Shown here: piece by piece, positions 1 to 11,800 of the stretch
Position numbering within the stretch: position 1 is the first letter of the stretch
Layout of the letters: every line of letters begins with the position of its first letter
From: Marthasterias glacialis
Lineage: Eukaryota; Echinodermata; Asteroidea; Forcipulatida; Asteriidae
NCBI GenBank assembly: GCA_911728455.2
Contig: OU452228.1
Span: 23,035,950-23,099,949, forward strand
Length of the DNA stretch: 64,000 bases
Direction of reading: 5' to 3'
Position numbers and translations under genes: made by a program
Notes under the pieces: generated by a model
Seen by the model: the letters and a program-made list of their open reading frames with translations, nothing else
The model's database searches: none
Told to the model about the DNA's origin: nothing

Positions 1-528
1 AGGGAATATCCCCATCCAGCCAGATTTACTGCAAATTTCGCAATTGGAATTGTAATAAAAAGAACAAACGAAAAACAAGGCCAACTTGCCTGATGATTGA
101 GTTTTTGTTCTTATAGCACATTATACACTTGCCACTTATCCGGCAATTTCATCCGAATATTTGGGATAGACCGTTCGTACTGACGGTACTTTATTTGGAG
201 GCATTCCTCGGTCAGCCCAAAGACTCTTTTGGCTGTTATTTGGCCATTTGTTTTCCCGGGTCAGCCCACTGGTTCTTTATCCTGATTGGCTGAAACACGG
301 TCGCGTGGGGTGAACTAATATAGCCCAATGCATGAAATCTGCACCACATGCACCGCACGCGCTTCATTTGGGGGAAATAGTTCACAAAGCGGGAAATAGT
401 TTCAAAAAACCCCAAACTATTGACTGGTAAAGAGCGCCCTCAAGAGAACGACGGCGTCTGCGGTCGAGAAGAATCTCAGGCCAAAAAAAACGCGATTTAC
501 TCTTCTAACCAACATTTTGGACTGAGGT
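1..528. other. No gene recognised
   Basis: No open frame with recognisable homology. A 22-bp stretch at 231-252 (TTGGCTGTTATTTGGCCATT core) recurs in the same orientation at about 2110-2131, just outside the right end of the element at 529-2106. It may be part of a larger repeat or of the target context. Confidence 0.5.
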
Positions 529-600
529 GTGTTATAAAACACATATGGACTGGCATTATTCGGGCAATAGTGCACGTCTATGCACCCCTCGGGCCTGTGA

Positions 601-667
601 GTGACCAAGAGAGGGTCCTATTTCCCTTGGCCTTCGGCCTCGGGAAATAGGACCCTCTCCTGGTCAC
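601..667. repeat. Near-perfect hairpin in the left arm
   Basis: GTGACCA..GAGAGGGTCCTATTTCCC is followed by a short GGCCTTCGGCC centre and then the reverse complement GAAATAGGACCCTCTC..GGTCAC. This makes a stem of more than 20 bp inside the left arm. It is absent from the right arm, so the two ends are not symmetrical here. Confidence 0.8.
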
Positions 668-678
668 GGTGTGCAGTC

Positions 679-831
679 ATCTCGACTCAAATCCATCTCG
701 ACTCAAAACCATCTCGACGCAAAACCGACTCGACTCAAGTCAAGTCGACTCAAATCCATCTCGACTCAAAACCGACTCGACGCATCAGCAATACCAACTC
801 GACGCAACACCAATACCAACGCACTTTATGA
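679..831. repeat. Minisatellite, unit about 16 bp (left)
   Basis: About nine imperfect units of TCGACTCAAAACCATC with variants (GACGCAAAACC, CAAGTCAAG). It is the reverse complement of the array at 1896-2027. The last units degrade into CAGCAATACCAAC spacers. Confidence 0.85.
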
Positions 832-1895
832 TTGATGGCTCTGTTCATTTCAGTTCAAAATAATTTGTCGTCTATGAAGATGTTGTTACAAATTTCAGTA
901 TAAATTTAGTAATCGTTATTAACATTATTTCAAATGAAAAAATCCGAAATTTCGAGGAAATTTTTGTGAAACATACCGGTTAAATTTACGCTGACCATGG
1001 CTGCCAAAAGTACAATTGTAACATTTAAATTTTTGCCTTTAACGTTGCCTGTCATTCAAGATCCCGTTCCACTATTTAGAAAAAAAATGATATTGAAAGA
1101 ATTTTTCTGTCACCTCAACGTAACTGACGATCGGCTTTCCTATAAACGTCCAATGTTATACCTGCATTCTTTACCCCGAGGCCTTGAATTGAATTGAACT
1201 GAATAAATGGAATGAATAAAGACAATTGCTCTACGCGACTTACCGACAAGGAGATTATACCCACAGGTAGAACGATTAACGATGCGGCGCGTTTCTAGGA
1301 TTAGTCTATCACGCCCAGGTACCACGACAATGGGATGGAAGAGTCACCCAATATTATTGTTTACAATGTAGACTACTTGAATGGGCTTAATTTCAAATTA
1401 AAACCTATACTAAAATAAGGTTAATAATTCTCAAGTAGGCATTGGCCTATAATGATGACAAAAAATTTCAAAAAATTTTAACGAACTATTTAGCAATTTA
1501 ATTTGACACTACATTAAACTTTATTTATTATGCTGCATATTTTCTCTTCAAATTTCTTTTGTAACTTATCAATCTAGTTTACTGGTCAAAAACAGAACAT
1601 TTTACCACCTTCAAATCCACAAATCTGCGTTAAAAGTAGGCCTACAGTATATCGTTACTTGCATTTACAAAAATATATGCGTGGGCAGTTTCTTTCAAGT
1701 CCTGTTTTCCTATAAAAAATTGGGACATTGCACCGTTCCTTCAAGACTTGACTGTCATGGTATCCCAAGACAACACATCGTCCTTCAAAATCCAAAAAAA
1801 AAGAAGAAAAAAAAAAACTACAATAAGTACCGAGCTGAAAATAACTATTTGGTCTATTCTCTTCGGACTTGTCTTTATCTTTAGTTCTTTAATAT

Positions 1896-2027
1896 GCGTC
1901 GAGATGGTTTTTGCGTCGAGATGGTTTTGAGTCGAGTTGGTGACGGTTGTGAGTCGAGATGGTTTTGAGTCGAGATGGTTTTGAGTCGAGATGGCGTGCG
2001 TCGAGTCGGTTTTGAGTCGAGATGGAT
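1896..2027. repeat. Minisatellite, unit about 16 bp (right)
   Basis: Units of GATGGTTTTGAGTCGA, about eight copies, inverted relative to the array at 679-831. Confidence 0.85.
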
Positions 2028-2132
2028 CTACACCCTGGTCACTCACATGCCCTCGGGTTGCATAGACGTGCACTATTTCCCTCATTGCCAGTCCATTATG
2101 TGTATACTATTTTGGCTGTTATTTGGCCATTC

Positions 2133-3828
2133 GTTTTAACCGCTTCTCAACCTCTGGTAGATGATCCTACGGGCCATCCCCGATTTAATACCAGGGGGAT
2201 AACTCCCTCAACAAATCAAAATTTATTTAGGATTCTGTACTAAAAATCCCACTGTTAGTCATAATGAATACGCGGCTGGCGTTTCCGCGAATAAGCGGTT
2301 GGCTATTTTGGGCCCTACAACGGGCTAGCTTCAGTTTGATGCTCTGAATGTACACCAAATTTGGGCCCAAAACAATTTTTTGACCAAATTTTGAGTGTTC
2401 GTCAACGACCGTCACTGTCATTCAACTTCATAAATTCTTAAGAATTCATAGCAAACCTGCACGACGTGCCCCCTTAATTGATATCCGTGCTCCCCCCCAC
2501 CCCATTTGAAATCTGGACTTTTGAGAATAAAGATAACAAAATTTTACATTTTATAAGCTTTTAGGTAGCAATTTCAATATTTTTTGTAAACTATTTTTCT
2601 TATTACACGCAGTGTATTGTTTTTACTTCCACGTAAGATTGTCTTGTGGAAAAATAACAAACGACATCGCAAGAGTGCAGAAAAGGGGCTTGTTCGGGAA
2701 AAGTGAACATTTTTAATTGGCCAGAAGTGCCCCCAAGAAATAATGGTGAACCACCTTGTGACCCCCTAAATTTTTACCCTAATTTCATCACTGTGTAATA
2801 GAGAAGAATTAGTAGTTCAATGTGGGAACAAAAACAAGAAGATAGAGGTTCGACAAATGACAATAAATAAAAATAAAGAAATAGACAAATGTATGTCAAT
2901 TTCAACTTCAATAAATTATGGTTGTTTAATCAAGATTAAATAATCCCAATGAATTTATGTGATTATGTAATTCATGAGACAACCATTTAAAAGGAAATTA
3001 CATCCTTTGCAGACATGAAAAAATGTACTTCCAAGTTACTACAAACAACTTACCTGACTGAAAGTACATATTCCAATAGATGTTAAATTTGCATCGGGGA
3101 TAAAGAATATTATTTTATGTTTTACACATACACTGATGTGTTTAAGCACTGTATACTCTCTTGAGTTTTGAAAATGATTTGTCTTGGTAATTTACCTTTA
3201 ACCACTAAAAACTAACATCCTTACTAAACAAAATATTTTTTTAATAATGATATAGAAATCTTCTGCATACAATTTCCACAGCACATCATATACTTATATT
3301 CTATTTACACTTTTTTTTTACATGAAACCCAACTCTTTTAAGTAATCCACCACAGACAAAAAAACAATTACTATTTACAATCAAGTGCAAAATATATACT
3401 TTTTAAAATCCTTATAGTTTTAGATGCCCAAAAATATTTGGACTAATGTTACAGTGAATATATGATAACACCTGTTACACACACATGTACCAGATTGTAT
3501 ACATAGTAAAGCCAAATACTTCATAGCTATGGGTTTTTTTTTTAAGTGAAATGAAAGTTTGATAGTTCCACACCGGCCTCTTGGATCTATTCTGTTCCAC
3601 TTTTGATTGAAAATCAATTTTGTACAAAGAATCTTTTACAACATTAATGGTATAATAGGATTAGTTAAGGACAATACAGTTGGTACCAGTACTGATTGTT
3701 TGGTGAAATAATTCTATCTAAAACAGCAATATGTGAAGAAGTTCCTCCCCAGACAGGAATAAATGTACTTTCCCACAAATCAATCATGTATCTTTATCTT
3801 AAAATGAATAGAACCTCACAGTTTTCCC
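2133..3828. other. Intergenic, no gene recognised
   Basis: AT-rich sequence without a supported coding region. The only recognisable repeat is a SINE tail fragment at about 3078-3165 (minus orientation: GATGTTAAATTTGCATCGGG, then TACACTGATGTGT). Confidence 0.5.
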
Positions 3829-3930
3829 ATATGACCCTCATGAGGTCAATAAATCAAGGAGGTTTTGCAGCTCATTGTTACCTCAAAAAGCTAAGATACC
3901 CCAGTCAAAACACCAGTTTACATGTAAGTC
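3829..3930 (-). pseudogene. Decayed copy 1 of BBS7 terminal exon
   Basis: On the minus strand this resembles the final BBS7 exon (4928-5067), keeping ELQNLLDLLTS-like and GGGTCAT segments. It carries an in-frame stop and a damaged terminus. It is the most diverged of three tandem copies lying downstream of the gene in the same orientation. Confidence 0.6.
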
Positions 3931-4023
3931 ACATCGTGGGGTGATTAACTTGTAAACTTTCCATTCTACATTTACACTCGGAGCTAAGCAAGACTTTTCA
4001 AAGCAGGATTAAATAGCTTTACT

Positions 4024-4130
4024 TTATGACCCTCCCAAGGTCAGGAAACCAATGAGGTTCTGAAGCTTGTAGTTATCTAGTACCTTTAGAAGCTGAGGTA
4101 CCTAAGTCAAAACACTGGTTCACATAAAAG
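4024..4130 (-). pseudogene. Decayed copy 2 of BBS7 terminal exon
   Basis: The best-preserved copy. The minus strand reads PQLLKVLDNYKLQNLIGF and ends GGS plus a stop codon, closely matching the functional exon ([21 protein letters not shown] stop). An AG sits just before the homologous part (TTGACTTAG), but splicing there from the phase-1 upstream BBS7 exon would shift the frame. Flanking 3' sequence (TTTACACTCGGAGCT-like, 3968-3998) is duplicated with it, so the duplication unit was larger than the exon. Confidence 0.75.
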
Positions 4131-4244
4131 TCACATAGTGGAGGTGATGTTCACCACAAGTCATTGATTTCCCAGTCTCATTTACACTCAAGTTGTCAAG
4201 CAAGCCTTTTCATTACTGGTAAGTGCCTCATAAACAGGCTTACT

Positions 4245-4325
4245 CTATGACCCTCCGGGGTTGATGAAATCAATGAGGTTTTGATGCTCTTAGTTGTCTA
4301 GTTCCTCTTGCTCAGCTCCAAGAAG
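4245..4325 (-). pseudogene. Decayed copy 3 of BBS7 terminal exon
   Basis: The minus strand reads ELDN-stop-EHQNLIDFINPGGS-stop, homologous to the BBS7 C-terminus ([18 protein letters not shown]) but with an internal stop. It lies about 220 bp from copy 2, giving a tandem period close to 200-220 bp. Confidence 0.7.
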
Positions 4326-4336
4326 AGTGAACCACT

Positions 4337-4672
4337 TGCTGCCGGGGTTTTTCCGTGACACCCGACAGGATTAATTTCTCGGAATGGCTGGAATTATTAT
4401 TTTAATTTTGTGAGTATCGTCATTACAAAGAAACGCTGACTAAACAATGCCAAGACAACAAAGGTTCTCATTGAAGCATGAATGAAGCCACGGCCGATAA
4501 TTGGTCCCATGGTCGGAATCTAGGCTGGAATCTTGGTTCACTCGGACTAACCTCCCATTGAGCCAAAATACAATGATAAACAATGGTGGCAGCCTCTCGA
4601 TCTGTGGTCATCCTCTTCTTGTAACAAAAGTACAAAGGTCTGGAATCAGGTATTACACACACAAAAAAAATT
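4337..4672. repeat. Dispersed repeat, family G
   Basis: Shares a long collinear similarity with 35336-35755 inside UMPS: TGACTTAACAATGCCAAGA-like, CTCCATTGAGCC.AAATAC, AGCCTCTCGATG and CAAAGGTCTG..TATTACACA blocks in the same order and orientation. No coding content seen. Confidence 0.6.
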
Positions 4673-4927
4673 GAAAATGAAATTTTTAGAGCATTCATTC
4701 CAGTACCGTCTGTCCCTCTTTGTATGGGGAAATTGAAGTGTTGCACTGTGACCACATTCCTGGCAGAAAAACTATTGGCGTCACATTACGTCATCCAGTG
4801 TTAACTGTTTAAGTGAGATCAACGTTACGCAAAAAACTGCTATTTCTAATTTTACACATGGAGCTGTATAAGACAGCCTTTCTCAACAATCAATAAATAG
4901 TGCTTAAGAAAAATGTAAAAATATTCC

Positions 4928-7900
4928 TTATGACCCTCCTGAGGTAAAGAAATCAATGAGGTTTTGAAGCTCGTAGTTGTCGAGTACCTCCAGAAGCTGA
5001 GGTACTTTCGTCTTGACGTTGGTTCCCTTGAACTTAAACTTGTCAATAAAGAGATCGGTGATCATACCTGGGGAAATATAGGAACAAATAGAACAAAAAG
5101 AATAAAATATTTGTCTTGAAGGCTTTGTGGAGAGGTAGTCTTGAAAACGAGCCAAAATTCCCATATTCTCCTGCTCAGATTTTCACCACACCCCATAGCA
5201 GTTACATAGCGTACTGGCTCTCTCACACACTTGTAGTACCAAGACTTGATTTCATGTCTAGTCAAGGAATTATTCTGAAAGAAATGGAATGTCATGACAT
5301 TTAGCTTCAGTCCCACAACGCTGTTTACGCAAATTTTCTCAAAAAGTACATTTCAAAAGTAACCAAGCAATTGTACCAGCTGCCTGCAGCTCGAACACAT
5401 TGTAGCCGTGTCCCTCACAATTCAACAAGAAAATCGTTTCTGCAAGTATTCAGTGTAACGCAAGGCATCATCACATTGCCCTTTTAAGTGACAATTTTAT
5501 TGGACTTTTAATGGGCCTTATGAATTGACGTCATAACGCCGCCATCTTAGCGATATAATGATGATGAAACAATGGAAGCACACATCTATGTACGCACGGT
5601 GCACAGGATGGGCCAACGAGCAATCTTCTTTTGACATCTAGCCGAGGGCGCCCTACTCAAATGATGTCATATGCATACGGTCTATAGATGTTAAATTTGC
5701 ATCAGGGATAAAGAATACTATTTGTGCTGTTACCCATACACCAATGTGTTTTAAGTCTGTGTCTTTTTTTCACAGCACTCGAGGAAAGTACCAGTATTGA
5801 CCCCTTGTATTCACGTCACATGCGGCAACTGTGCCACACTCACCAATTTGGAAGTCAATAGGTATACGTGTAAACACCATGTCGCCTAAAATGTGCACTA
5901 CACCGTATAACACCTGGTGACGTTAACTTCCAAAATAGCGTAACCAAAAAATTTTGTGGTGATGACTTCAGGTTAATTCGGTTAATGCAGTGTTTAACAC
6001 ACATTGGTGAAACACAAATAACACTTTACTGAACCAACACATAAGCAATCAGGCAAACATAACATACTGGTTTCTCATACGTGGTCGAGGCATTTATGAA
6101 CTTAACGTACCGTAAAGTCTCTCAAGGTGACAGGGTTGCTTCTTGTACTCTGCCTGTAGTTTGTCCGCCTCGCTCAGAATCTGCCGATACTCTGGAGACA
6201 TGAACTCAAGATCGCCTTCATGTATCTGAAGCTCCTGATGTGAAAAATAACGACATCAAATGTGTATCTGACAACGTTTTAAGATCGTTGATATAAAACT
6301 TATTTTGAGAACTTGGGCCCACAGGTTTCTTTAAGCAGAAAAGATCTCTCTGTTTGGGGCCATACAGAAGTTAAGCAGAACATTTTCTTTTGTCTGACAA
6401 ACCAGGATTACAAAAGAACAATAGGCTGCCACGATTGTTTCCCATTGTTCTCAGCACCAAGGCAAGAGCAAGATTCTAGCATGCCATGGCCAATGGGAGA
6501 CTTTCGAGACGTTAGAGGGCCCCCAGTAAGTGGTCCTTTTCTATTATGAGACAAATAGCAAAGGACCACTTGCTGGGGCGCCCGCTAATGTTTCAAAAGT
6601 CATCCTGTGGCATTTTCCGTTCCGACAACATCTCGACAGGCTGTGGCCTACAACCAAGGGGATGGTCAAGACACAGTGAACAAAGAGGGCTTCCATGCAA
6701 AATTTCTCAAAAGAAAACTGTTCATCCCTGTGCCAAATATCAGAATGTTTGTTGTCTCATTTTGACAACAATATTCCACACAAATGTTTTGGAGGATCAG
6801 AGTGAATGTGAAACTTGTGGGTGGTACCAGAAAAATTTCAGAAATCCTTGAGCAAACTGGTTAATCATCTATAAAAACCCTTTAAAACATACAAATTAAG
6901 TAATCAAACTTCAATGTAATATTCAAAGCATGCTAGGCATTTTTTAAGAAAAAGAAAATTTGAAGAGCTGTTTTTTTATGGGGGGCATACCTTTAACGCA
7001 TCAATGAGCTGCACCTTCTTAGCCAAGAGAAGTTGATACTCAAGTTTGGGATGGAGACGTTTCAGAGTGTCAGGAACGGAGTCATCTTGAAGCTCATAGC
7101 TGATGTTCAGATTGATCTTACGCTTAGTTGCCTCTTTGGTCAAGACATCTTTTAAGATGGAGATGGTCGAGATGTTGTCGGAACGGAAAATGCCTTCCCC
7201 TTTCCTGAGAAGAGAGTGCAATTTGTTAATTATTGAGTTGTCGTTGTGACACCAAAGAGTAAAAACTTCAGCTGGTTTCCTTGATAATAACCTTATCGAC
7301 TTTTCGAGGAAATAAAAATAAAAAATCAGATCAAAATAGCAAGAATATCATGCCCGTCTTGAAGAAGTAACTGGACTTACTTGTAGAAGCAATCTAGCTG
7401 TGTATCCAGGAATGTTGAGAGGAAGTGAAAGTTGATGCTGTCACCGGGCGGGGTTCGATCAGGAATCTCAGGGAGACAGAAGCACACCCAGGAGTGGATC
7501 TCAGCCAAGCTGAACTGACCACTCAGCTTCAGTGAGTTCATTGGTCTGGTAAATAGGCAAACATGGTTCAAAAAGAAATAAGAATAGTGAGAATGAACTC
7601 AGTAGGTGTTGATGTCAGAGTGACAAAGTGAATCAACTTATGCTTTGATAGCTGACTTGACAAGATTTGGGTTTGAATCCATGCACAGAACTTTCCCTTT
7701 TTTTCGAGGGCAAAAACATCAAACAGCTTGTATGCTCATTGCATCTTCTTGCATAGATCAAATTTAGTAAATTAAACAGTTTTAAGCCTCAGGAGGCATT
7801 TATTCTGGTATGATAGTTATAATAATACTCAGTTCTTGTATAGCGCTTTATCACACCCACTGGGCAGCTCAAAGAACTCAATGTTTTTTCCTGCAAGGTA

Positions 7901-8764
7901 TGCAGAGTTACGTTTTGAAGTATGATACCTGTTCCTTTACATAGCACCATGTAAAGGTTTACAAGGTGCTGAGTGGCACAATCTGCAGCCGATCGGACCA
8001 GGAACACTGGGGTGAACCCTTCTCTTTGCGATAAGTGCACTGGGTTCTTTTACAAGCGTTATACAACACACGGGACATAAGGCTTTACGTCCCATACGAA
8101 GGATGTAATAATGGTTTAGTGTCTTGCTTCAGGACACAAGTGTCAAGACCGGGACTCAAACCCACACTCTGCTGATCAGAAACACCAGAGCTTGAGTCCG
8201 GTGTTCTTATCTGCTCGGTCACGACACATCATCTATGATCATCTCTATACACCCAGACATGGCTACTTTTACTAATTTTTCAGCCGTTTTCCCAATGAAA
8301 ATGTCTGGAAAAAAAGAAGAAGTTTATTTTCTGAAAAGATGAAAATATGCTTAAACGGAATAAATTATTACAAGGCCAATTCAGGACATGACCTTCAAAA
8401 GGAGTGCCGTTGAAGAGTGGCCTAGTGCACAGGACTCAAGTTCTGGTGTTATCATGACACTTGGCCCCCTTCAGTAAGACACTTCACCATTATTGCTTCG
8501 TCCTTTGGATGGGACATAAAGCAGTAGGTCCTGTGTGTTGTGTAATGCAGTAAAAGAACTTATCGCTAAGAGAAAGGGTTTGCCCCGGTGTTCCTGACAT
8601 GATTGGCTGCAGATTGCGAAGCATCACCTTGTAGATCTAATTTACAAGGTGCTACATAAATGGGTCTTATGATCAATCTTAGCATAACTGCTGTTTAAGT
8701 AATAAGCGCTTTGAGACGCCCGTCCATAGATGAAGTGCTTTATAAGAATGAGATTTATTATTAC

Positions 8765-8821
<57 letters not shown>

Positions 8822-11800
8822 GACCTTTTGGATTGAATGAAAGTAGAGGTAAAATCTTCCGGGTGTTTGCAGCCGCTACGGTCTTTCTAAGGAGTTAAGG
8901 AACTTTACCTTGTATCATCAAGTACATGAGTCCTCTGATGGAGTGATAAAGGCTTGATTCTATACTGTCTGACTTGACAAGTCTTGGGTTGTAACCGCGG
9001 AGTGATGTACGCTTGCAAAACCCCGTACTGGCCCTCTATCGACCGCACTTTGAGCTCCAGGCGCGTTGTGTTGGCTTGGCAACGATAGGTAGCTAACAGG
9101 AAGTTGCCATTCTACAAAAGGACACAAAACACTTTATTAGCAGACGTTTGTGGACATTAAGATGTGGCAGACATACCATGTAAATTTGTTCTCAGAACTG
9201 TGGACATGCCCTGAACTGCGTCAACAAAACTTTCCCTTTTGCTATAATTATTTTCCTAAATAGTAAAATGTGAGCCCACCTCTGTATCACAGGAACTGTA
9301 GCTAACCACAGCGGAGTTTTTGTCTACATCCAGCAGATCTATCGGGACGTCACTCTGTAGCAACACGTTGTCAATAGCAACTTGTACTTCAATGCTCAAC
9401 GTATAGCTGGCGTCGTCCCGATTCAGTGAGAAGCGATCATTGATGTTGAAGTAGGGGACGGCAGAGATGGCCTTGTTGCTCATGGCGGAGTAGTGGTACT
9501 TCTCCCTTTCTTGGATCACACGGCGTTGAAGATTCTCTAGCTCAGTCCTGTGGATTCGATAAAAATATGTAAAAATGCCACAATCTGCAACAGTCTCTCG
9601 GGCGGTGAAGTTGAGCTTCCACAATTTCAAAACCAAAGCTCGTAATCCTACTATTTTTATTAGTCCTGTTTTATCCGTCTGGCTCTTCTTGTTGCTTTTT
9701 GTTGCTCGTAAACATGTTTCATCTTTTGGCTTGATTATCTGTTATGCCCTGTAGGTTGTTCAAATTTTCAGTCGTTTCATGCCACAGGGCCCCTTTTTTC
9801 CGCAGCGAGGTCAATTACATAAAGCTGTAAAAAAAAAAAAGGCTTAGCAAGGAAAAATCTTACATAGCGGAAGTTTGTTACCAGCCAAAATACCATGTAT
9901 GAATATTTGTGACTGGTACCCTGCTAATTTTGGCTAAGCAGAAAAAAATTGCTAAGCACCGTTTTCTGCTTAACAGCTTGTTTGGGTGGCAATCTTTTAT
10001 GGCTACAGACAGCTATAGAAAGTGAGGGAAGGTACAATGCTTGCAAACTGAGCCCAATTTCATAAAGCCTGTAAGCAGACAATTTCTGCTTACGAAGTGG
10101 CCATTAGCAGAATTTCTATTTCATAAACACTGCAAACCTAAAGCAAAGCAAAAGGCATGCTAACTTGCAAGAGGTTTCTGTAAGAATTCTGTAAGAATAT
10201 TGCGACGAGTGTCGCAATAATGCCAATCCATTGTGACACACGCACACACACTGTAAAATCTCCTCGATCGTTTGTGAAATACACTTTTGCTTACGCATGG
10301 TTTTTCTGCTATCCTGTTGGTAAGTGACAACGTTTTGGAGCCGGAAGTGCAATGCAAACGAATGGTATACATGTACATACATGTACATGAACATTTGTTA
10401 AACTGTACTTCCGGCTCCAAAACCTCATCACTTACCCAACCAGGGCCCAATGTCATGAAGCCTGTAAGCACAGAAACTTGCTAAGCACAGAAAAATCTTG
10501 CTTAGCAGAAACAGGTTACCAGCCAACATTCCATCATGTTTACACTGTTGCGACTGTTGTGCCCTACTCATTTTTTGCTTAGCAGAGAAATTTGCTACGA
10601 AGTATTTTCTGCTGAAGGAGAGTAAGCACAACAATCTGCTTACTGGTAAACAGCTTTATGAAATTGGGCCACAAGCTATAACAAAAAAAAAGCCTGATGC
10701 TGTTAAGAGGGTTTAAAACGAAGGACAACCGAGACTCACTTGAGATGCGTGATCTTATTCTGAGTGTCTTGACTGACTTTGACTTTCTCTCCAGGCCCTG
10801 CTTCCTTGTGAGGTGGCTCTGTGCTCAGTCCTTGAATCCAGCCTGTACAATAAATGACATTATTACGATGTAATGTTTTGCTCTGCACTAGTGCATGATG
10901 ACACCTGTAGGTTCTTTATTGCACTAATACCAAATATACTAGAAAAACAAGATAGGACACTTGTGCCGTTTTGCACGGTAGCAGATGTAACGCCTTTTTA
11001 CCTATCTACCATGTGATGGCGCCCTTCCCCAGTGTGTCAATTTTGCTAGGATTATTGCCACAATTTATGGTCGAACACCCAATTTTTGATCTGCCTTCAC
11101 CTTTTTTAGTTGGTGGGATTGCTTGGCCTAAGTTTTTTCCATTTAGTAGGCCCTACTTATCGCGACAATGATCTTTGGTTTTACCTACCTACAAACAGCG
11201 GGTGCACCCTTTTTGCATTTCATGTTTCTACATAGAGTGTCCTATCTTGTTTTTACTAATATCTTTGCCAATACATAACCCAAACGTTCAACACTGTTTT
11301 CCTCACGATAGCATTGTGAAGAGATTTTACAAGAATCAACAAATACCTCATCCCACTTCCCTGCGGAGTTTGCAAGAACAATTCACAAACGACTATAATC
11401 AAACAAAATGACAACAGGAGACTTTTGAGGTGCTGGAAAATTTAGCAGTGGAACTTAATTTTGGGGTGAACAAACAAAAATTGATTGTAGCGGGATTTGA
11501 ACCTGCGACTACCGGTTTAACGTACCAACGCTCTACCAACTGAGCTATCCAGCCCTAATGTTGGCGGTATCCCTATTTTGTCAATATCTTTGTTCAGGGG
11601 GGTGCCAGTCAGAAGCCATTCAACCAGTTGCTGCCGTGTAGCCAGGGATCACACCCCATAATATACAACCATAGAACTAGCTCTTTCCATTTACTGAACT
11701 ACTCTCCTTGGCACAGATTGAACGAAAAAAACCTTGTGGGGTAGAATTATTCCATTGTGCAAAGGATCCCAGTAAATACACATTATCATCCAAGCATCTC

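Larger units (their letters stand above)
529..2106. mobile_element. TIR element with inverted subterminal minisatellites
   Basis: The left arm (529-831) and right arm (1896-2106) are inverted copies. Reading inward, both run ACACATA..GGACTGGCA, then TAGTGCACGTCTATGCA, then TGTGAGTGACCA, then a minisatellite based on TCGACTCAAAACCATC. The interior (about 832-1895) is AT-rich with no recognisable protein, so this looks like a non-autonomous DNA element. A diverged piece of the left arm recurs at 23875-23950. Superfamily unknown. Confidence 0.6.

Noticed and set aside
679..831. CRISPR-like repeat array
   Set aside because: Units are contiguous, about 16 bp and without unique spacers, and the genome is animal: a minisatellite.
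4024..4130. Alternative functional last exon of BBS7
   Set aside because: The only AG in a suitable place gives the wrong phase after the donor at 6111, so it would not encode the homologous peptide.
11490..11560. Possible tRNA gene (also at 12810, 42120, 47800, 60610)
   Set aside because: Pol III boxes are present, but each is attached to a repeated non-tRNA body and anticodon or acceptor stems are damaged. These are tRNA-derived SINEs.
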